DNA of 64,000 bases from Tolypocladium sp. Sup5 PDA-1. Taxonomy: Eukaryota; Ascomycota; Sordariomycetes; Hypocreales; Ophiocordycipitaceae. Shown in pieces: positions 12,215-22,300 of the stretch. The DNA lies in contig JPHH03000066.1 of NCBI GenBank assembly GCA_000750105.3, positions 1 through 64,000 of the forward strand, read 5' to 3'. The notes under the pieces are model-generated. The model saw nothing but the letters and a program-made list of their open reading frames with translations, did not search any database and was not told the origin of the DNA. Within the stretch, counting starts at the first letter, position 1. Every line of letters starts with the position of its first letter. The position numbers and the translations under genes are program-made.

Positions 12215-13567
12215 ATGGCCGCATCGACAGCCTCGACCGCCCCCGGCCGCGGCGACCACGACGCCGACGAGCCCTCCTACGTCGACTACGAGACCTTCCT
12301 CTCCCCCGACTTCACCCCCGCCTCCTTCGCCAACTCGCTTGTCGTCGCCACCAACAACCCCAACGACTCGCCGCTCGACCTCTCCACGCCCCTCTCGCGC
12401 GTCCTCTTCGACGCCCAGGAGCTCGACTCCCACATCGACCTCCTGACCACCCGCTCCGCCGTGCCGCTGCTGCAGCACACGCAGACCCAGACCCGCGCCA
12501 GCAAGCACATCGTGGCTGAGCTCGACGCCCAGATCCGCAGCCTCAACGACAGCTACAGGCAGCTCGAGCGCGAGGTCATCGACAAGCACGCCGAGGCGGA
12601 CGAGGTGCGGCACGTCGCGCTGCGGCTGTGGGAGACGCTCAGGCTGGGACGCTCTGTGGGGCGGTGTCTGCAGCTGGGGAGGCAGCTCGAGGTGCAGCAC
12701 GCCGAGATTGGTGGCCTGGGCGCCAAGGAGGACCACGGCGCGCTGTTGCGGTGCTCGTACACGATACTTTCCCTCCGTGAGGTGCTGGAGAGCAAAGCGC
12801 AAGGCGAGGAGGGCTACGGCTTGAACAGGGTGGACGCGATCCGAAGCCTACAGGACAATGTCATTGTGCCCATTGAGCGATCAGTCCGCGAGACTGCGGA
12901 GCGCCTCATCCGAGAATTCTCCACGCCCACCAGCATGACCTTTTCGCAAGGCGAAGAGGCGCGCGCAAAGATGGAGTCTGCCCTGGCGACTCTGTACCTG
13001 TTGTCACCGACCTTGGGCGTCAAGCCAGACCGTTGGACGCCGCGCCTCCTCCTGCAGACTCTGGAGACCTATATCCGCTCGGCGCTCCAGACGAGCATCA
13101 CCTCGCTCTCGCGGTCACTGGGCCAGCTGCCTTCTCTCGACAGAGCATTGGCTGAAGTCACTGCCAAGTGCCAGAACATTGTCTCCCTCGAACTCGTTCT
13201 CGAATCAACCAAGCCGCCCGTTCATCCTCTCCTGCCCGCCTCGTCGACGCAGAAGCAATCGAGCCTTATTCAGCCGCTGCTGACCTACCTCGAGACGGGC
13301 TCCCTCGCCTCGTACTTTTGGCGCACAATGGCCGGGAGTTTGGCCACGCGGGTCCAAGAAATTGTCGGCCGCGGAGGCGTCGTTGCGCGCACGCTCAAGT
13401 CGAACAAGAATAACGTTGGAGATGCCATTCGACATGCCGTCATCAAGGGTTGTCAGCCGCCGAGTGCGCTGTTGGGCGGAAAGGGCAAGGTCAAGACGGC
13501 GGACGCGAACTGGGATCGCGAGGTTGCCGTCATGGTTGGGAGTGTGGTGAATAACCTGGGGAGGTGA
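12215..13567 (+). CDS. COG5: Conserved oligomeric Golgi complex subunit 5
   Basis: Single exon, 450 aa. COG5 is a subunit of the eight-subunit COG tethering complex that captures retrograde intra-Golgi vesicles on the cytosolic face of Golgi membranes. The sequence shows the YVDYETFLSPDF opening typical of fungal Cog5. A helical, coiled-coil-prone stretch (about residues 75-180, with heptad-like Leu/Ile spacing around SKHIVAELDAQIRSLNDSY) follows, then an all-helical C-terminal half ending in VNNLGR. The length fits filamentous-fungal Cog5, which is shorter than the animal protein. I chose the ATG at 12215 because it begins the conserved part and has a good context (CAACATGGC); an in-frame ATG at 11984 would add 77 unconserved residues. 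No intron is needed. Confidence 0.9.
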   Translation: MAASTASTAPGRGDHDADEPSYVDYETFLSPDFTPASFANSLVVATNNPNDSPLDLSTPLSRVLFDAQELDSHIDLLTTRSAVPLLQHTQTQTRASKHIVAELDAQIRSLNDSYRQLEREVIDKHAEADEVRHVALRLWETLRLGRSVGRCLQLGRQLEVQHAEIGGLGAKEDHGALLRCSYTILSLREVLESKAQGEEGYGLNRVDAIRSLQDNVIVPIERSVRETAERLIREFSTPTSMTFSQGEEARAKMESALATLYLLSPTLGVKPDRWTPRLLLQTLETYIRSALQTSITSLSRSLGQLPSLDRALAEVTAKCQNIVSLELVLESTKPPVHPLLPASSTQKQSSLIQPLLTYLETGSLASYFWRTMAGSLATRVQEIVGRGGVVARTLKSNKNNVGDAIRHAVIKGCQPPSALLGGKGKVKTADANWDREVAVMVGSVVNNLGR

Positions 13568-13653
13568 AGGCTTAGAGTAGGCTTAGCCATGCTTAGCACC
13601 GCCAACTCGGAACTGCTCAAATTGGTCGGCACACGGTTCCCTTGTCTCGTGCG

Positions 13654-14307
13654 CTAGAGAATCTCGTTGGCAGCCACGGCGGAAAACTGCTGCCACTCGC
13701 CGCCATGGCTGCCCTGCGAGGTCTCATCAACAATCTGCGTCCCGTCCTTGGGGTTAAACGTCCGCCGCCGGAGATCCCCGAGCGGTCGAATAGCGGGTAC
13801 TTGGCCAGCCGCCCATTGGGATGCCACTCGCGCCACTCGCCGACAGCCAGGCCAAAGTCGCACTGGCCCTGCATCTTGTCGGGGCCGTCCGGATGCAGTT
13901 CCCAGTACGGGCCGTCCTCGATGCCCTGGCGGTAGGGGGTACGTGGTCAGCGCGAGAGCGGCGCCAGTTGCGTCGTCGCTGTCGAGCAGCTCGCCGGTGA
14001 ATGGGGCGCCGTTGTGGTTCAGGATGAGGCCGGGGGTTAGTGCAGTGCCGTTGCGGTTGACGCGCGTGGCCACGGCTTGGGGCGCCGTTGGCCGCTGGGA
14101 GCGTTGTCTTGAACTTTGCGGTGTTGGCGTTGATGGTGGCTGCGGAGCCGTTGTGTCGTCGGCAAACGGCACGGGTGGGTCCGTCCGTGCCCCACGCCCC
14201 GCGCCCCTGTGACGTCGCTGCCACAGGCCCACAGCCTCCCAGGGAGATCCAGGAGGGGCAACGAGAGGACCTTGATCTTCCATCAACACGACGCAGCAAC
14301 AACTCAT
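13654..14307 (-). pseudogene. YwqK/MORN-variant protein with two frameshifts
   Basis: The frame is open for 217 codons, but the family-like sequence runs across two frames. Segment A (about 14080-13940) reads GAPFTGELLDSDD in the main frame. Segment B (about 13934-13780) is only sensible one frame over, with YRQGIEDGPYWELHPDG and GEWREWHPNGRLAK. The last part (from about 13775) returns to the main frame as RRTFNPKDGTQ...EIL. A net +1 change near 13933-13941 (about 7 extra bases, ACG TAC CCC C TAC CGC) and loss of one G in the run at 13776-13779 would explain this. The repeated G-E/P-x-W/Y-x-x-x-H-P-N/D-G pattern is that of MORN-variant/YwqK-type proteins, common in bacteria. No intron signals explain the frame changes. 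It may be a decaying or mis-sequenced gene, possibly horizontally acquired (inference). The N-terminal 70 codons are unconserved. Confidence 0.55.
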
Positions 14308-14382
14308 TAATTCCTTTAGATACTGCCTGGCCTGCTTCTTTGCATAACTTACACTCTCTCAGACCCAGCTACATCCGCCGCC

Positions 14383-15579
14383 ATGCCGCCCCACGAGGGA
14401 TTGGTCCGCCCCAAAGAGTACGACATCAAGGATAGCAACGTCGAGCTCATCGGGTCCGACATCGACCACCGCGTCAAGCACAACTCGGCCGCCGCCGAGC
14501 CCGCCTGGAACGACGGCGCCGTCGGCCAGGCCCCCGGCCTGCGCGTCTGGCGCATCGAGGAGTTCCAGGTCGTGCCCTGGCCGCGCGAGCGCTACGGCGA
14601 GTTCTACGACGGCGATAGCTACATCGTGCTGCACTCGTACAAGGTCGGCAAGGACGCGGATAGCGCCAAGCTCGGCCACGACATCTTCTTCTGGCTGGGC
14701 GCGCACACGACGCAGGACGAGGCCGGCACGGCGGCGTACAAGACGGTCGAGCTGGACGAGTTCCTGGCCGGCGCGGCGACGCAGCATCGTGAGGTGCAGA
14801 GCGCGCCGTCGGACGAGTTCCTGAGCCTCTTCCCGCGCGTGTCGATCCGCCGGGGAGGCGTGCGCTCCGGCTTCCGGCATGTCGAGGAGGGGGCGTCCAA
14901 GGAGCCCATCCGCACGCTGCTGCGCGTCTTCAAGGCCAACGCCGGGATCGTGGTGCACGAGGTCGAGCCCGCGTGGCGCAGCCTCGACGACGGGGACGTG
15001 TTCGTGCTGGACACTGGGGATAAGATCTGGGTGTGGCAGGGGCGCGGGTGTAGTCCCATGGAAAAGGCCAGGGCGGCGCAGGTGGTGCACGACATGACGC
15101 TGGCCAAGCACATTGACGTCGAGGTCGTCGCGCAGGCCGAGTCGCGGTCGCGCCGGGTGGTCGACCTCCTTGGCGGGGACGACGAGACGCCGCGCGACGG
15201 CTTCAAGCAGCAGCGCCCCATCGCGGCCGCGAGCGCAAGGTCTAGCGGCGCTTCGGACAGCGGCCGCCCGAGGAAGCTGTTCCGCCTGAGCGACGCATCC
15301 GGCCAGCTGTCCTTCGACCTCGTCAAGGATGGCGGGCGCATCTCCAGGGACGACCTCGACGGCAACGACGTCTTCCTGCTCGATGACGCGGGCAGGGCCA
15401 TCTGGGTGTGGGAGGGCCAGGGGGCCAGCCGTGCCGAAAAAGCCAACTGGCTGTCGGTTGCGCAGGCGTACATCCGGCACGTACAGGGCGAGCTGGAGGA
15501 TGCGCACTTGATGGCGCTGGCCAAGGTGATTGAGGGGAACGAGAGCCGGGCGTTTATAAAGGCCATTGAGGCGCATTAG
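14383..15579 (+). CDS. Gelsolin-repeat actin-binding protein (severin/fragmin type)
   Basis: Single exon, 398 aa. It contains three gelsolin repeats: repeat 1 at about 45-150 (LRVWRIEEFQVVPWPRERYG, then DSYIVLHSYK and HDIFFWLGAHTTQDEAGTAA), repeat 2 at about 175-265 (TLLRVFKAN, DVFVLDTGDKIWVWQG) and repeat 3 at about 290-395 (RKLFRLSDASG, DVFLLDDAGRAIWVWEGQGAS). Three-repeat gelsolins sever and cap actin filaments in a calcium-dependent way in slime moulds and animals, so a cytoplasmic actin role is expected but untested here. A 30-residue Ser/Ala/Gly linker separates repeats 2 and 3. Start at 14383 is the first in-frame ATG, 75 bp from the neighbouring YwqK-like pseudogene, which is transcribed the other way. 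The region between must contain both promoters or the pseudogene is silent. Confidence 0.88.
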   Translation: MPPHEGLVRPKEYDIKDSNVELIGSDIDHRVKHNSAAAEPAWNDGAVGQAPGLRVWRIEEFQVVPWPRERYGEFYDGDSYIVLHSYKVGKDADSAKLGHDIFFWLGAHTTQDEAGTAAYKTVELDEFLAGAATQHREVQSAPSDEFLSLFPRVSIRRGGVRSGFRHVEEGASKEPIRTLLRVFKANAGIVVHEVEPAWRSLDDGDVFVLDTGDKIWVWQGRGCSPMEKARAAQVVHDMTLAKHIDVEVVAQAESRSRRVVDLLGGDDETPRDGFKQQRPIAAASARSSGASDSGRPRKLFRLSDASGQLSFDLVKDGGRISRDDLDGNDVFLLDDAGRAIWVWEGQGASRAEKANWLSVAQAYIRHVQGELEDAHLMALAKVIEGNESRAFIKAIEAH

Positions 15580-16318
15580 GTACATGATATGTTTGCAACT
15601 GGTCTGGGAAATGGGGTTGGGAACTGGGATTCAAATGCTTGGATAGAGTCTGTTTTGTTATGGTTCAAATACAATTGCGAGGTTAGAACGTGCTGGACAG
15701 CCAGGCGACGCGGATGTCGCCACTATGGGACGTCTGCGTTGTCTTTACGAGCAGTTGATGGTAATTCTCCCTCAATAAGACGATATTAAGACGATGAGTA
15801 GTAACAGCGGGTGTTAGATTTCATCTCCAATTCGCAGTGCTCAAGCTTGTTTATCCTTTTGACGCCCGCTATTCCCGGCAATCACACGCACCACTGCCTG
15901 AGCTCGGCCTCGGACACGCCAAGAATACCGGGCACCCAGAATTATTACATCTATCAGGCTATACTCCGTAAGCTTCGGGGAAACAATCACAAGACAACCC
16001 GGATCGGATGCTGAGGCGAGGTCGAAGCTGGGGTGAGGTGGGTCGGCTTTACGGAGCTGGGTGGTATCCGGATGCTCCACAAACACGGCCGGCATGCCGA
16101 GCACATGCGGGACAGAAGGCGAGATTGACCCAAGAAGCGCAGTTGTACAAGATTTCCATATGGTTTAGCTTTTGTGGCAGTGATGCTCACACTGCTGCTG
16201 CTCCAACACCCCTTGAACCTCGACGCCCCCATTCATCCACCCCCAGCCGGTGTCACTCCCCGACCATCACTCCCATCCCATACCTCGTACGCCAACACTG
16301 CAAATACAAGCCGGCCCC
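15580..16318. other. Intergenic region, convergent 3' ends
   Basis: Lies between the 3' ends of the gelsolin gene and the GFA-family gene on the opposite strand. It contains a TACTCCGTA nonamer at 15962-15970. I see no gene. Confidence 0.6.
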
Positions 16319-16777
16319 TTAAGCACCCTCAACATCATCAGCAGGTTCCCCCATCTCCGCCCCCTCCGGCACCGGCACCACCGCCGACCTCGCCCAGATA
16401 TGCCGCGCCCCCTCGAGCGACAAGCCCTCCACGCACCCAGCCTTGACCGTGACCGTGGGCCCCGGCGTCCCGTCCGCCCGCAGCGGCCGGTGCACTAGCC
16501 GCACGCCGCACGCGCGGCAGAAGTAGCACTCGAGCGTGGTGCCGCGGTCCGACTTGCGCGTCCACGCGCCCAGCCGGGCCTGCTGTGCGGGCGGCAGCGG
16601 CCACATCCCCGCGGCCGGGTAGACGGCGGAGGTGCCGAAGGCGGAGGAGGACTGCTTGCGGCACTCGGTGCAGTGGCAGATGTAGAGGGCGAGGGGCTGG
16701 GGCTGGGAGACGCGGAAGGATATGGCGCCGCATTGGCAGGTGGCGCGGGGGTTGGTGTTGGTTGTTGATGTGGCCAT
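16319..16777 (-). CDS. GFA/CENP-V family zinc-binding protein
   Basis: Single exon, 152 aa. The protein shows the metal-binding pattern of the GFA family (glutathione-dependent formaldehyde-activating-like, CENP-V fold): C-x-C in CQCGAISF (about 14-21), C-x-C-x2-C in CHCTECRKQSS (about 35-45) and C-x2-C in CRACGVRL (about 87-94). These cysteines bind structural and labile zinc. Members range from S-(hydroxymethyl)glutathione synthases to proteins of unknown role, so catalysis should not be assumed. The tail after residue 120 (acidic, ending DDVEGA) is unconserved. The length is typical of one-domain fungal members. No signal peptide, so likely cytosolic. Confidence 0.88.
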   Translation of the reverse strand: MATSTTNTNPRATCQCGAISFRVSQPQPLALYICHCTECRKQSSSAFGTSAVYPAAGMWPLPPAQQARLGAWTRKSDRGTTLECYFCRACGVRLVHRPLRADGTPGPTVTVKAGCVEGLSLEGARHIWARSAVVPVPEGAEMGEPADDVEGA

Positions 16778-17412
16778 GGCGACGGTGACGTGAAGGTGTC
16801 GCGAGCTTGTAAGTGAGGGTGTCGTGGGAGGAGAGCCTCAGTGACGGATGAACGAAGAGGCGTTGATAAGCAGACGGTTGGAGACGTGACTGCTCATTCA
16901 GATGCCAAGAATTCGAATCAATTGCTCGGTTTACGATCGGGTTCACGGTCGAGGTCCAGGTTGTGAGCAAACGGCCACGGTGACAAGCTGACTCGCGTGA
17001 AAGGCGTGGGGTTGGCCCAAGCTGAAGCTGAGCGAACAGCGCCAGTGATGTCACTAGCAATTACCCATACCCGTCCCCACGAGATCTGAGATATAGCTAG
17101 CTACTTGCATATCACGAAATTAATCCCATAAATGCATCTTCTTTCTTAAACAAAACATAAATCTCAGCAGCGTCTGTTGTAGCATTGAACCATCTCGAGA
17201 TGCTCGTCTCTGGTGCTCACCTACCTACCCTACACCCCCCTGCAGTCCCGCACCCGGATCAACGTAGGCACCCCTGCATGAGTGACGTATCACAGCGGGA
17301 CGCGCAACGACCCTTCACATGCCTGAACGGACCCCGATCCGATGTCGTGACTGGCCTCAACCCTCCCTTCTCCTCCCTCGCCATCCAACCTACAACACCC
17401 CCAGCCTTCGCC
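16778..17412. promoter_or_regulatory. Divergent promoter region GFA / RRT8-like
   Basis: This 635 bp gap lies between divergent start codons. The middle (about 17085-17165) is relatively AT-rich and is the best place for promoter elements. I see no gene. Confidence 0.5.
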
Positions 17413-18352
17413 ATGGACGGCACCATCCCCGTCAGCATCGACGCGCGATCCGTACGCAGCTCGCGGCCGGCGACGTACCTGTCGCGCGCGGGCGTCGCCT
17501 TCTCGTACCCGCTGCGCGGCATCTGGTACTTCCTCCGCAACCGCGAGTTCTGGCCGCTGTTCCTCGGCAGGCTGCTGCCGCTGTCCATGATCTCCCTGCT
17601 CGTGTACCTGGTGCTCTTCACGTTTGCGTTCCTGCCCCAGTATGCCTTTCTCGCCATCTTCCACGGCTGGGGCGCCTGGTTCAACGCCGTGGTCCTGACG
17701 CTGGGTGAGGGCTTGGTGATAATACAGGGGCTGTTTGAGGGCTTCTTCGTCGACGAGTGTCGCGTAGATGTGTTTGATGTGAGTAAACTGCCTTGCCTTG
17801 AACCCGACTCCTTCGGCGACTGACATGCTGCAGGCCACATTCATAAAGCTCGGACTCAAGGACGTCGTCTCTCCCCACCGAATCCTCTTCGACGACGCGC
17901 CAACCGCGGTCCGGATGCTCGGAAAGCCCACCAGCCCGGCCATCTACCAACCATGGAGCATCATCCAGATCGTCGAGCTCATCGTCTTCCTTCCCCTCAA
18001 CCTGGTCCCCTACGTCGGCACGCCGGCCTTCATCCTCATCACGGGCACCCGGCTCGGCAAGCTGTCTCACTACCGCTGGTTCCAGCTGCGCGGCTTGTCC
18101 AAGGAGGAGACGAAGCGCGAGGTCAGAAGCCTCACGTGGGACTACGTCTGGTTCGGGAGTGTGGCTATGATCCTGGAGCTGATACCGATACTGTCGTTCT
18201 TCTTCCTGCTGACGACCTCGGCCGGTTCTGCGTTGTGGGCCGCGAGGATGGAGGACGAGAGGAAGCGCAGTCGCAGCGTCGTGGATCCGCACTTCAGCCA
18301 GGACGAGCAGCCGTCGCAGCCGCCTCCGGCGTACTCTGACGATGCAGTATGA
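17413..18352 (+). CDS. RRT8/LDS-type EI24-domain membrane protein
   Basis: Two exons, join(17413..17778,17834..18352), 55 bp intron (GTGAGT...CTGCAG), 294 aa. The protein has hydrophobic segments at about 53-78 (PLSMISLLVYLVLFTFAFLP), 90-108, 165-190 (QIVELIVFLPLNLVPYVGTP) and 240-262 (VAMILELIPILSFFFLLTT). The cytosolic C-terminal tail is Ser/Pro-rich and ends QPPPAYSDDAV, with a PPxY motif that could recruit a WW-domain (Rsp5-type) ubiquitin ligase. The layout matches the fungal EI24/CysZ-like family that includes yeast Rrt8 and Lds1/Lds2, lipid-droplet proteins linked to spore-wall formation; the role here is inferred from family only. ATG 17413 was chosen because the upstream in-frame extension (to 17185) is unconserved and the context GCCATGGAC is strong. 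Confidence 0.82.
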
Positions 18353-19378
18353 TGCGTGCCTGAGCAACAGTTGCTTATATACCTTACGTGAAACGATATG
18401 ATGGACACCAACACTGCAACTGCCTGCTTCTCCCACCCGAATCGCATCGTCACTCAGCCTAGCTCTCTGCTGCTTCTGTTGCGCTTAACTCATAAATCAC
18501 CTACGCATCATTATTCATCAGCTTGGCCTCGTTCCATCAGCCCATCTCCAAAGCTGCATCCCATCCTTCCACGTCGACAACCCGTGCGCACGACCTTCCT
18601 TCTCTCAACGGACGTGATCGCCTCGCCCAAGCGTCTCCACGTTTTCGGCACGCCGTACCCAGATTGTACCGTGCTGCGGAGGCAGGAACCAGTTTCAGTA
18701 TCGGTTCACCGCCAGGTACAGGCCGGTCGGTAGTACCTTGACGAGTTGTGGTGGCTGCCTGGAAGTTTTGAGGAAGGAGGTGCGGGTTTCGCCTGGGACT
18801 GGTACGTACTGGCGAGAAGTACCGCCGCGCTGCCGGTGCCCACGAACACATTCAACATCGGATTGAAGACACCCTGCGCAGCGATCATTGACATCCATAG
18901 ATGTTTATCAGAACTCTGCTTTGAACGCACGCTCTCACATGCACGACACTGCATCTTTACGTATTGCGCATCTCTCAAGCCCAATTGACCGAGTGCTTGC
19001 TCTCGTGCACGCCAAGGGACTTCCGCTCAGCGTCTGGCGGTCAGGCCACGCTGGAGAGAGCGCCTTCCTTCTCTGCGTCCATGATGCCGCGGCAGCTCAC
19101 CTCCATCTCTCGGAGGGCAGGAGCTCCTGCCTACCATCAAGATCCGCATCTGCCTCTCTCCACCTGCCCTGCAAGACTGTTCCCCCCTCCCCTGTCCAGC
19201 TCTTCCGTCTTCCAACTTTAGTCTCTCGTTTTGATTCTTCTTCCTCCGTCACTCGTTTTGCACCTCATCGTATCGACATCCCCTCTCGACTTCTTGAACG
19301 CCCGTCAACGCAATCACCAGAGCCGTCAACCCTGGTCGTCCCTCGAAGCAACTTTTGGCTGACGCCTCCCTGCCCGCA
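18353..19378. other. Intergenic region upstream of the secreted repeat protein
   Basis: Holds the 3' UTR of the RRT8-like gene and the promoter and leader of the large secreted protein. The last 250 bases are C/T-rich (for example 19150-19280), as is usual just upstream of strongly expressed fungal genes. No gene is supported. Confidence 0.55.
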
Positions 19379-22300
19379 ATGCGTGCCACCACGTCTTTTG
19401 GGGCCTTGGTGGCGAGCAGCCTCCTGCACCACTCAGTTGCCCAGGCTCCCGACTATGGGCAAGCTTCGCTCACTCGCCTTCAAGTGTTCATTGTGCTGAC
19501 AAGAGTCCTCAGATCCCCCGACGGTGGGTCTGGCACTGGCCCCTACGACCACCCAGGCACTGGTCCTGACGGCGACACTACTGCTACTCTTGGAAGCTTC
19601 CCTGGCGGCTCGCCCAGTGGCCTAACCTGTGTCATGCAGGGCATCACGACCGTCTTCGTCACCGTCTACCCTACCAGCCCCGTGTCTTCCGCAGATGGAT
19701 CCTTCCCAGGAGGATCTGGCCCCGATCAGACTGTCACCAACACCCAGTTTCCGACACGAACCATTCGTGTTTCCCCTGTTGATCCTGCCCAAGCAACACA
19801 GTCTCCCTTCACAACCTTGACCATTGACATTTGGGGTGACGGCCCTGACTCTGGAGGCGATTCTGGCACCATGGCTACTGTTTCTGGCTCTGCTTCCCCC
19901 GTCACCAGTGGTGCATCCCCCTCTGATGGCTCCTCTGTCCCTGGTGGCTACGGCGAGAACACTGGCGCCCCTTGGCCCAACCCTACTGCCACCAACTCTC
20001 CTGGCCCGGATGGAACCTCTGAAGGCACGGCTATCAGTGCTGGATCCCCCTTTGGTACTGGTCCGACGGCTGGCCCTGATGCCTCCCCATACGGCCAAGA
20101 CGAGCCTGTATCTGCCACTGCCAACTCTGGTGTTCCTGGACCCGCTGAAGGCTCCCCTTGGTACACTGTCGTCACTGACACCAACGTGCATTGGACAACC
20201 GGCTCTGCTGGCCCAAGTCCAGTCACCATCCTGTCGGAGCATACCATCACCATTGGAGCTGTCCCCACTGACGCGCCCAGCAATGGCGAGTCGGTCACTT
20301 GTGTCACCACCACTGGCGCCGATGGACGTCCAACTGTCATCGAATGGCCTGTCGGGAACACGCAAGACAATGGCGGCCAGCCCATCACCTCGGGCGCTGG
20401 CATTCCAGGGGATAGTGGACCCGGCACTCCCCAGGCTGTCACCACTATCGTCAACCCTCCTTGGCCTGGCGTCACCGGCGGAGCTGGCATGAGCACCGCA
20501 TGCACGACCTTCACTGTCCTCGGAACCGACGGAATTCCCACCGTCGTGCACTCGTCCTGGGTAGTCCCACAGGGCGTTCCCGTCACCGGTGCCTCTGGTA
20601 CCCTCCCCACAGTCTTCTCTGTCCCAGCCCAACCCCAGAACATTCCCAACGGTGCTGGCATCACCACGTGTACCAGCTACACCTTGATTGGGCCCGATGG
20701 AAAGCCAACAGTTGTCGAGTCCACTTTGGTCATGCCTGGTCCCGCAAACACTGTTGCCGGTATTCCTGGAAACCTGCCAAATGGCGTTCCCATCCAGGTC
20801 ACTTCCCTGCCCGGCAGCCCCGGCCCAGTCGAGTCTGGCGGCTCTGGATCTCAGGGTGGCGTCACAACCTGCACGACTTACACTGTTCTTGGAACCGATG
20901 GACGCCCGACTGTCGTTGACACCACTTACATCGTTCCTGGTCCGGCCGCTACGCCTGTCGCTACCATCATTCCTGGAGGCATCGCCACTGGTGCTCCATA
21001 CCAAGTCACCCTCAGCCCTGGATCTCCCCAGCCCGGCAACGTGGGTGGCCCTGGCGGCATCACGACATGCATCACGTACACTGCCATCGGCCCAGACGGG
21101 AGACCAACGATTGTTGAGTCCACCGTGGTCATGCCTGCCAGCGATGCAGTGGCTACCGCAGGCCCTGTCAACTTCCCAACCATGGTTCCAGGACAGCAGA
21201 CTTACCTGCCCCAGGGCATCTCTGTTGGCAATCTCATCACCACTGCCGTCACGATTGACATCCTTGGACCCAATGGTGTCGCTACCCCTGTCGTTGAGAC
21301 CATTGTCTTGACACCAGCAGACGGCGCAGGCACTGCCCTCCCCACTGGCACCACCCTCGGATATCCCTCCATGGCTCCCCAGCAGCAGCAGACCTACCTT
21401 CCCCAAGGCGTTCCACCATTCACGTCTTCCAATAATGCAGTCACCACTTGCGTCACGGTGCAGGTTCTCGGACCCAATGGCATCCCAACTCCTGTCGTCC
21501 AGACCATTGTCTTGACCCCAAGCGCAACAGGCTTTGGCTTTCCCACTGCACCTCCCATTGGCAACACCGCTGGGCTTCCCGCACCGGCATCTGGTCCCGT
21601 TGTTGTTGCATCTGGCGCTCCCAGCCTCGACGCCTATGGTGCAGCTGCGCCAAACGTGCAAACTGTGGTTCCTCCTTCTGCTCTAGTCTCTGGCGTCGAC
21701 AACCTGCCCACCGGAACTGTGACAGGAACAAGCATCACGACCTTCACGGTCGTCGCCGGACCAAACGGCATACCAGTCCTTTCTGCTGTCACCGGGCTTC
21801 CTCTCGCGTCTTACGGCGGCTATGATGAGAATGGCGTCCCAGCATCCAACGGTGGACAACTCCCTGCGGATGGTTATGGATGGCCAACCAACGCTGGCCT
21901 CTATGGCCCGATGTCCTCGCTCCTCGTTCCACAAGTTGCCGGCAGTGTGACGACACTCCAGACCAGCACCTGGACCAATGTCATTCCCCAGCAGACCACC
22001 ACATACACCATCAACTTTCCCCTGACAACCCTGGCAACTGTGGTCGCCCCAGCTGGAAAGCGCGCACTCCGACGCCAGGACAGGTTCGTTGCTCCATTTC
22101 CCAGTGTCGTTGCCTCTTGCTGACTGTGTTTTAGTCCCTCGGTGTCGAAATCTGCGTGGAACAACTCGACGGCCACCCCATTGCCCTTGTCGGCCAACAC
22201 CTCTCTTGGAGCGAGCTTGTCGTCGGCGTTGGGCGGTGGCAGCACTGCTGTGCCGCCTCCACCTCCTTCGCCAACTACCCAAGTTCCCTCGAGCACTCCC

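Noticed and set aside
14359..15585. 408-codon open frame opposite the gelsolin gene
   Set aside because: Antisense of a strongly GC-biased gene; Arg/Val/Asp-rich with no recognisable fold.
19622..21661. 679-codon open frame on the minus strand, opposite the secreted repeat protein
   Set aside because: It is the antisense of a repetitive, composition-biased coding region; its Ser/Gly/Asp/Arg repeats mirror the real repeats, and there is no domain or splice support.
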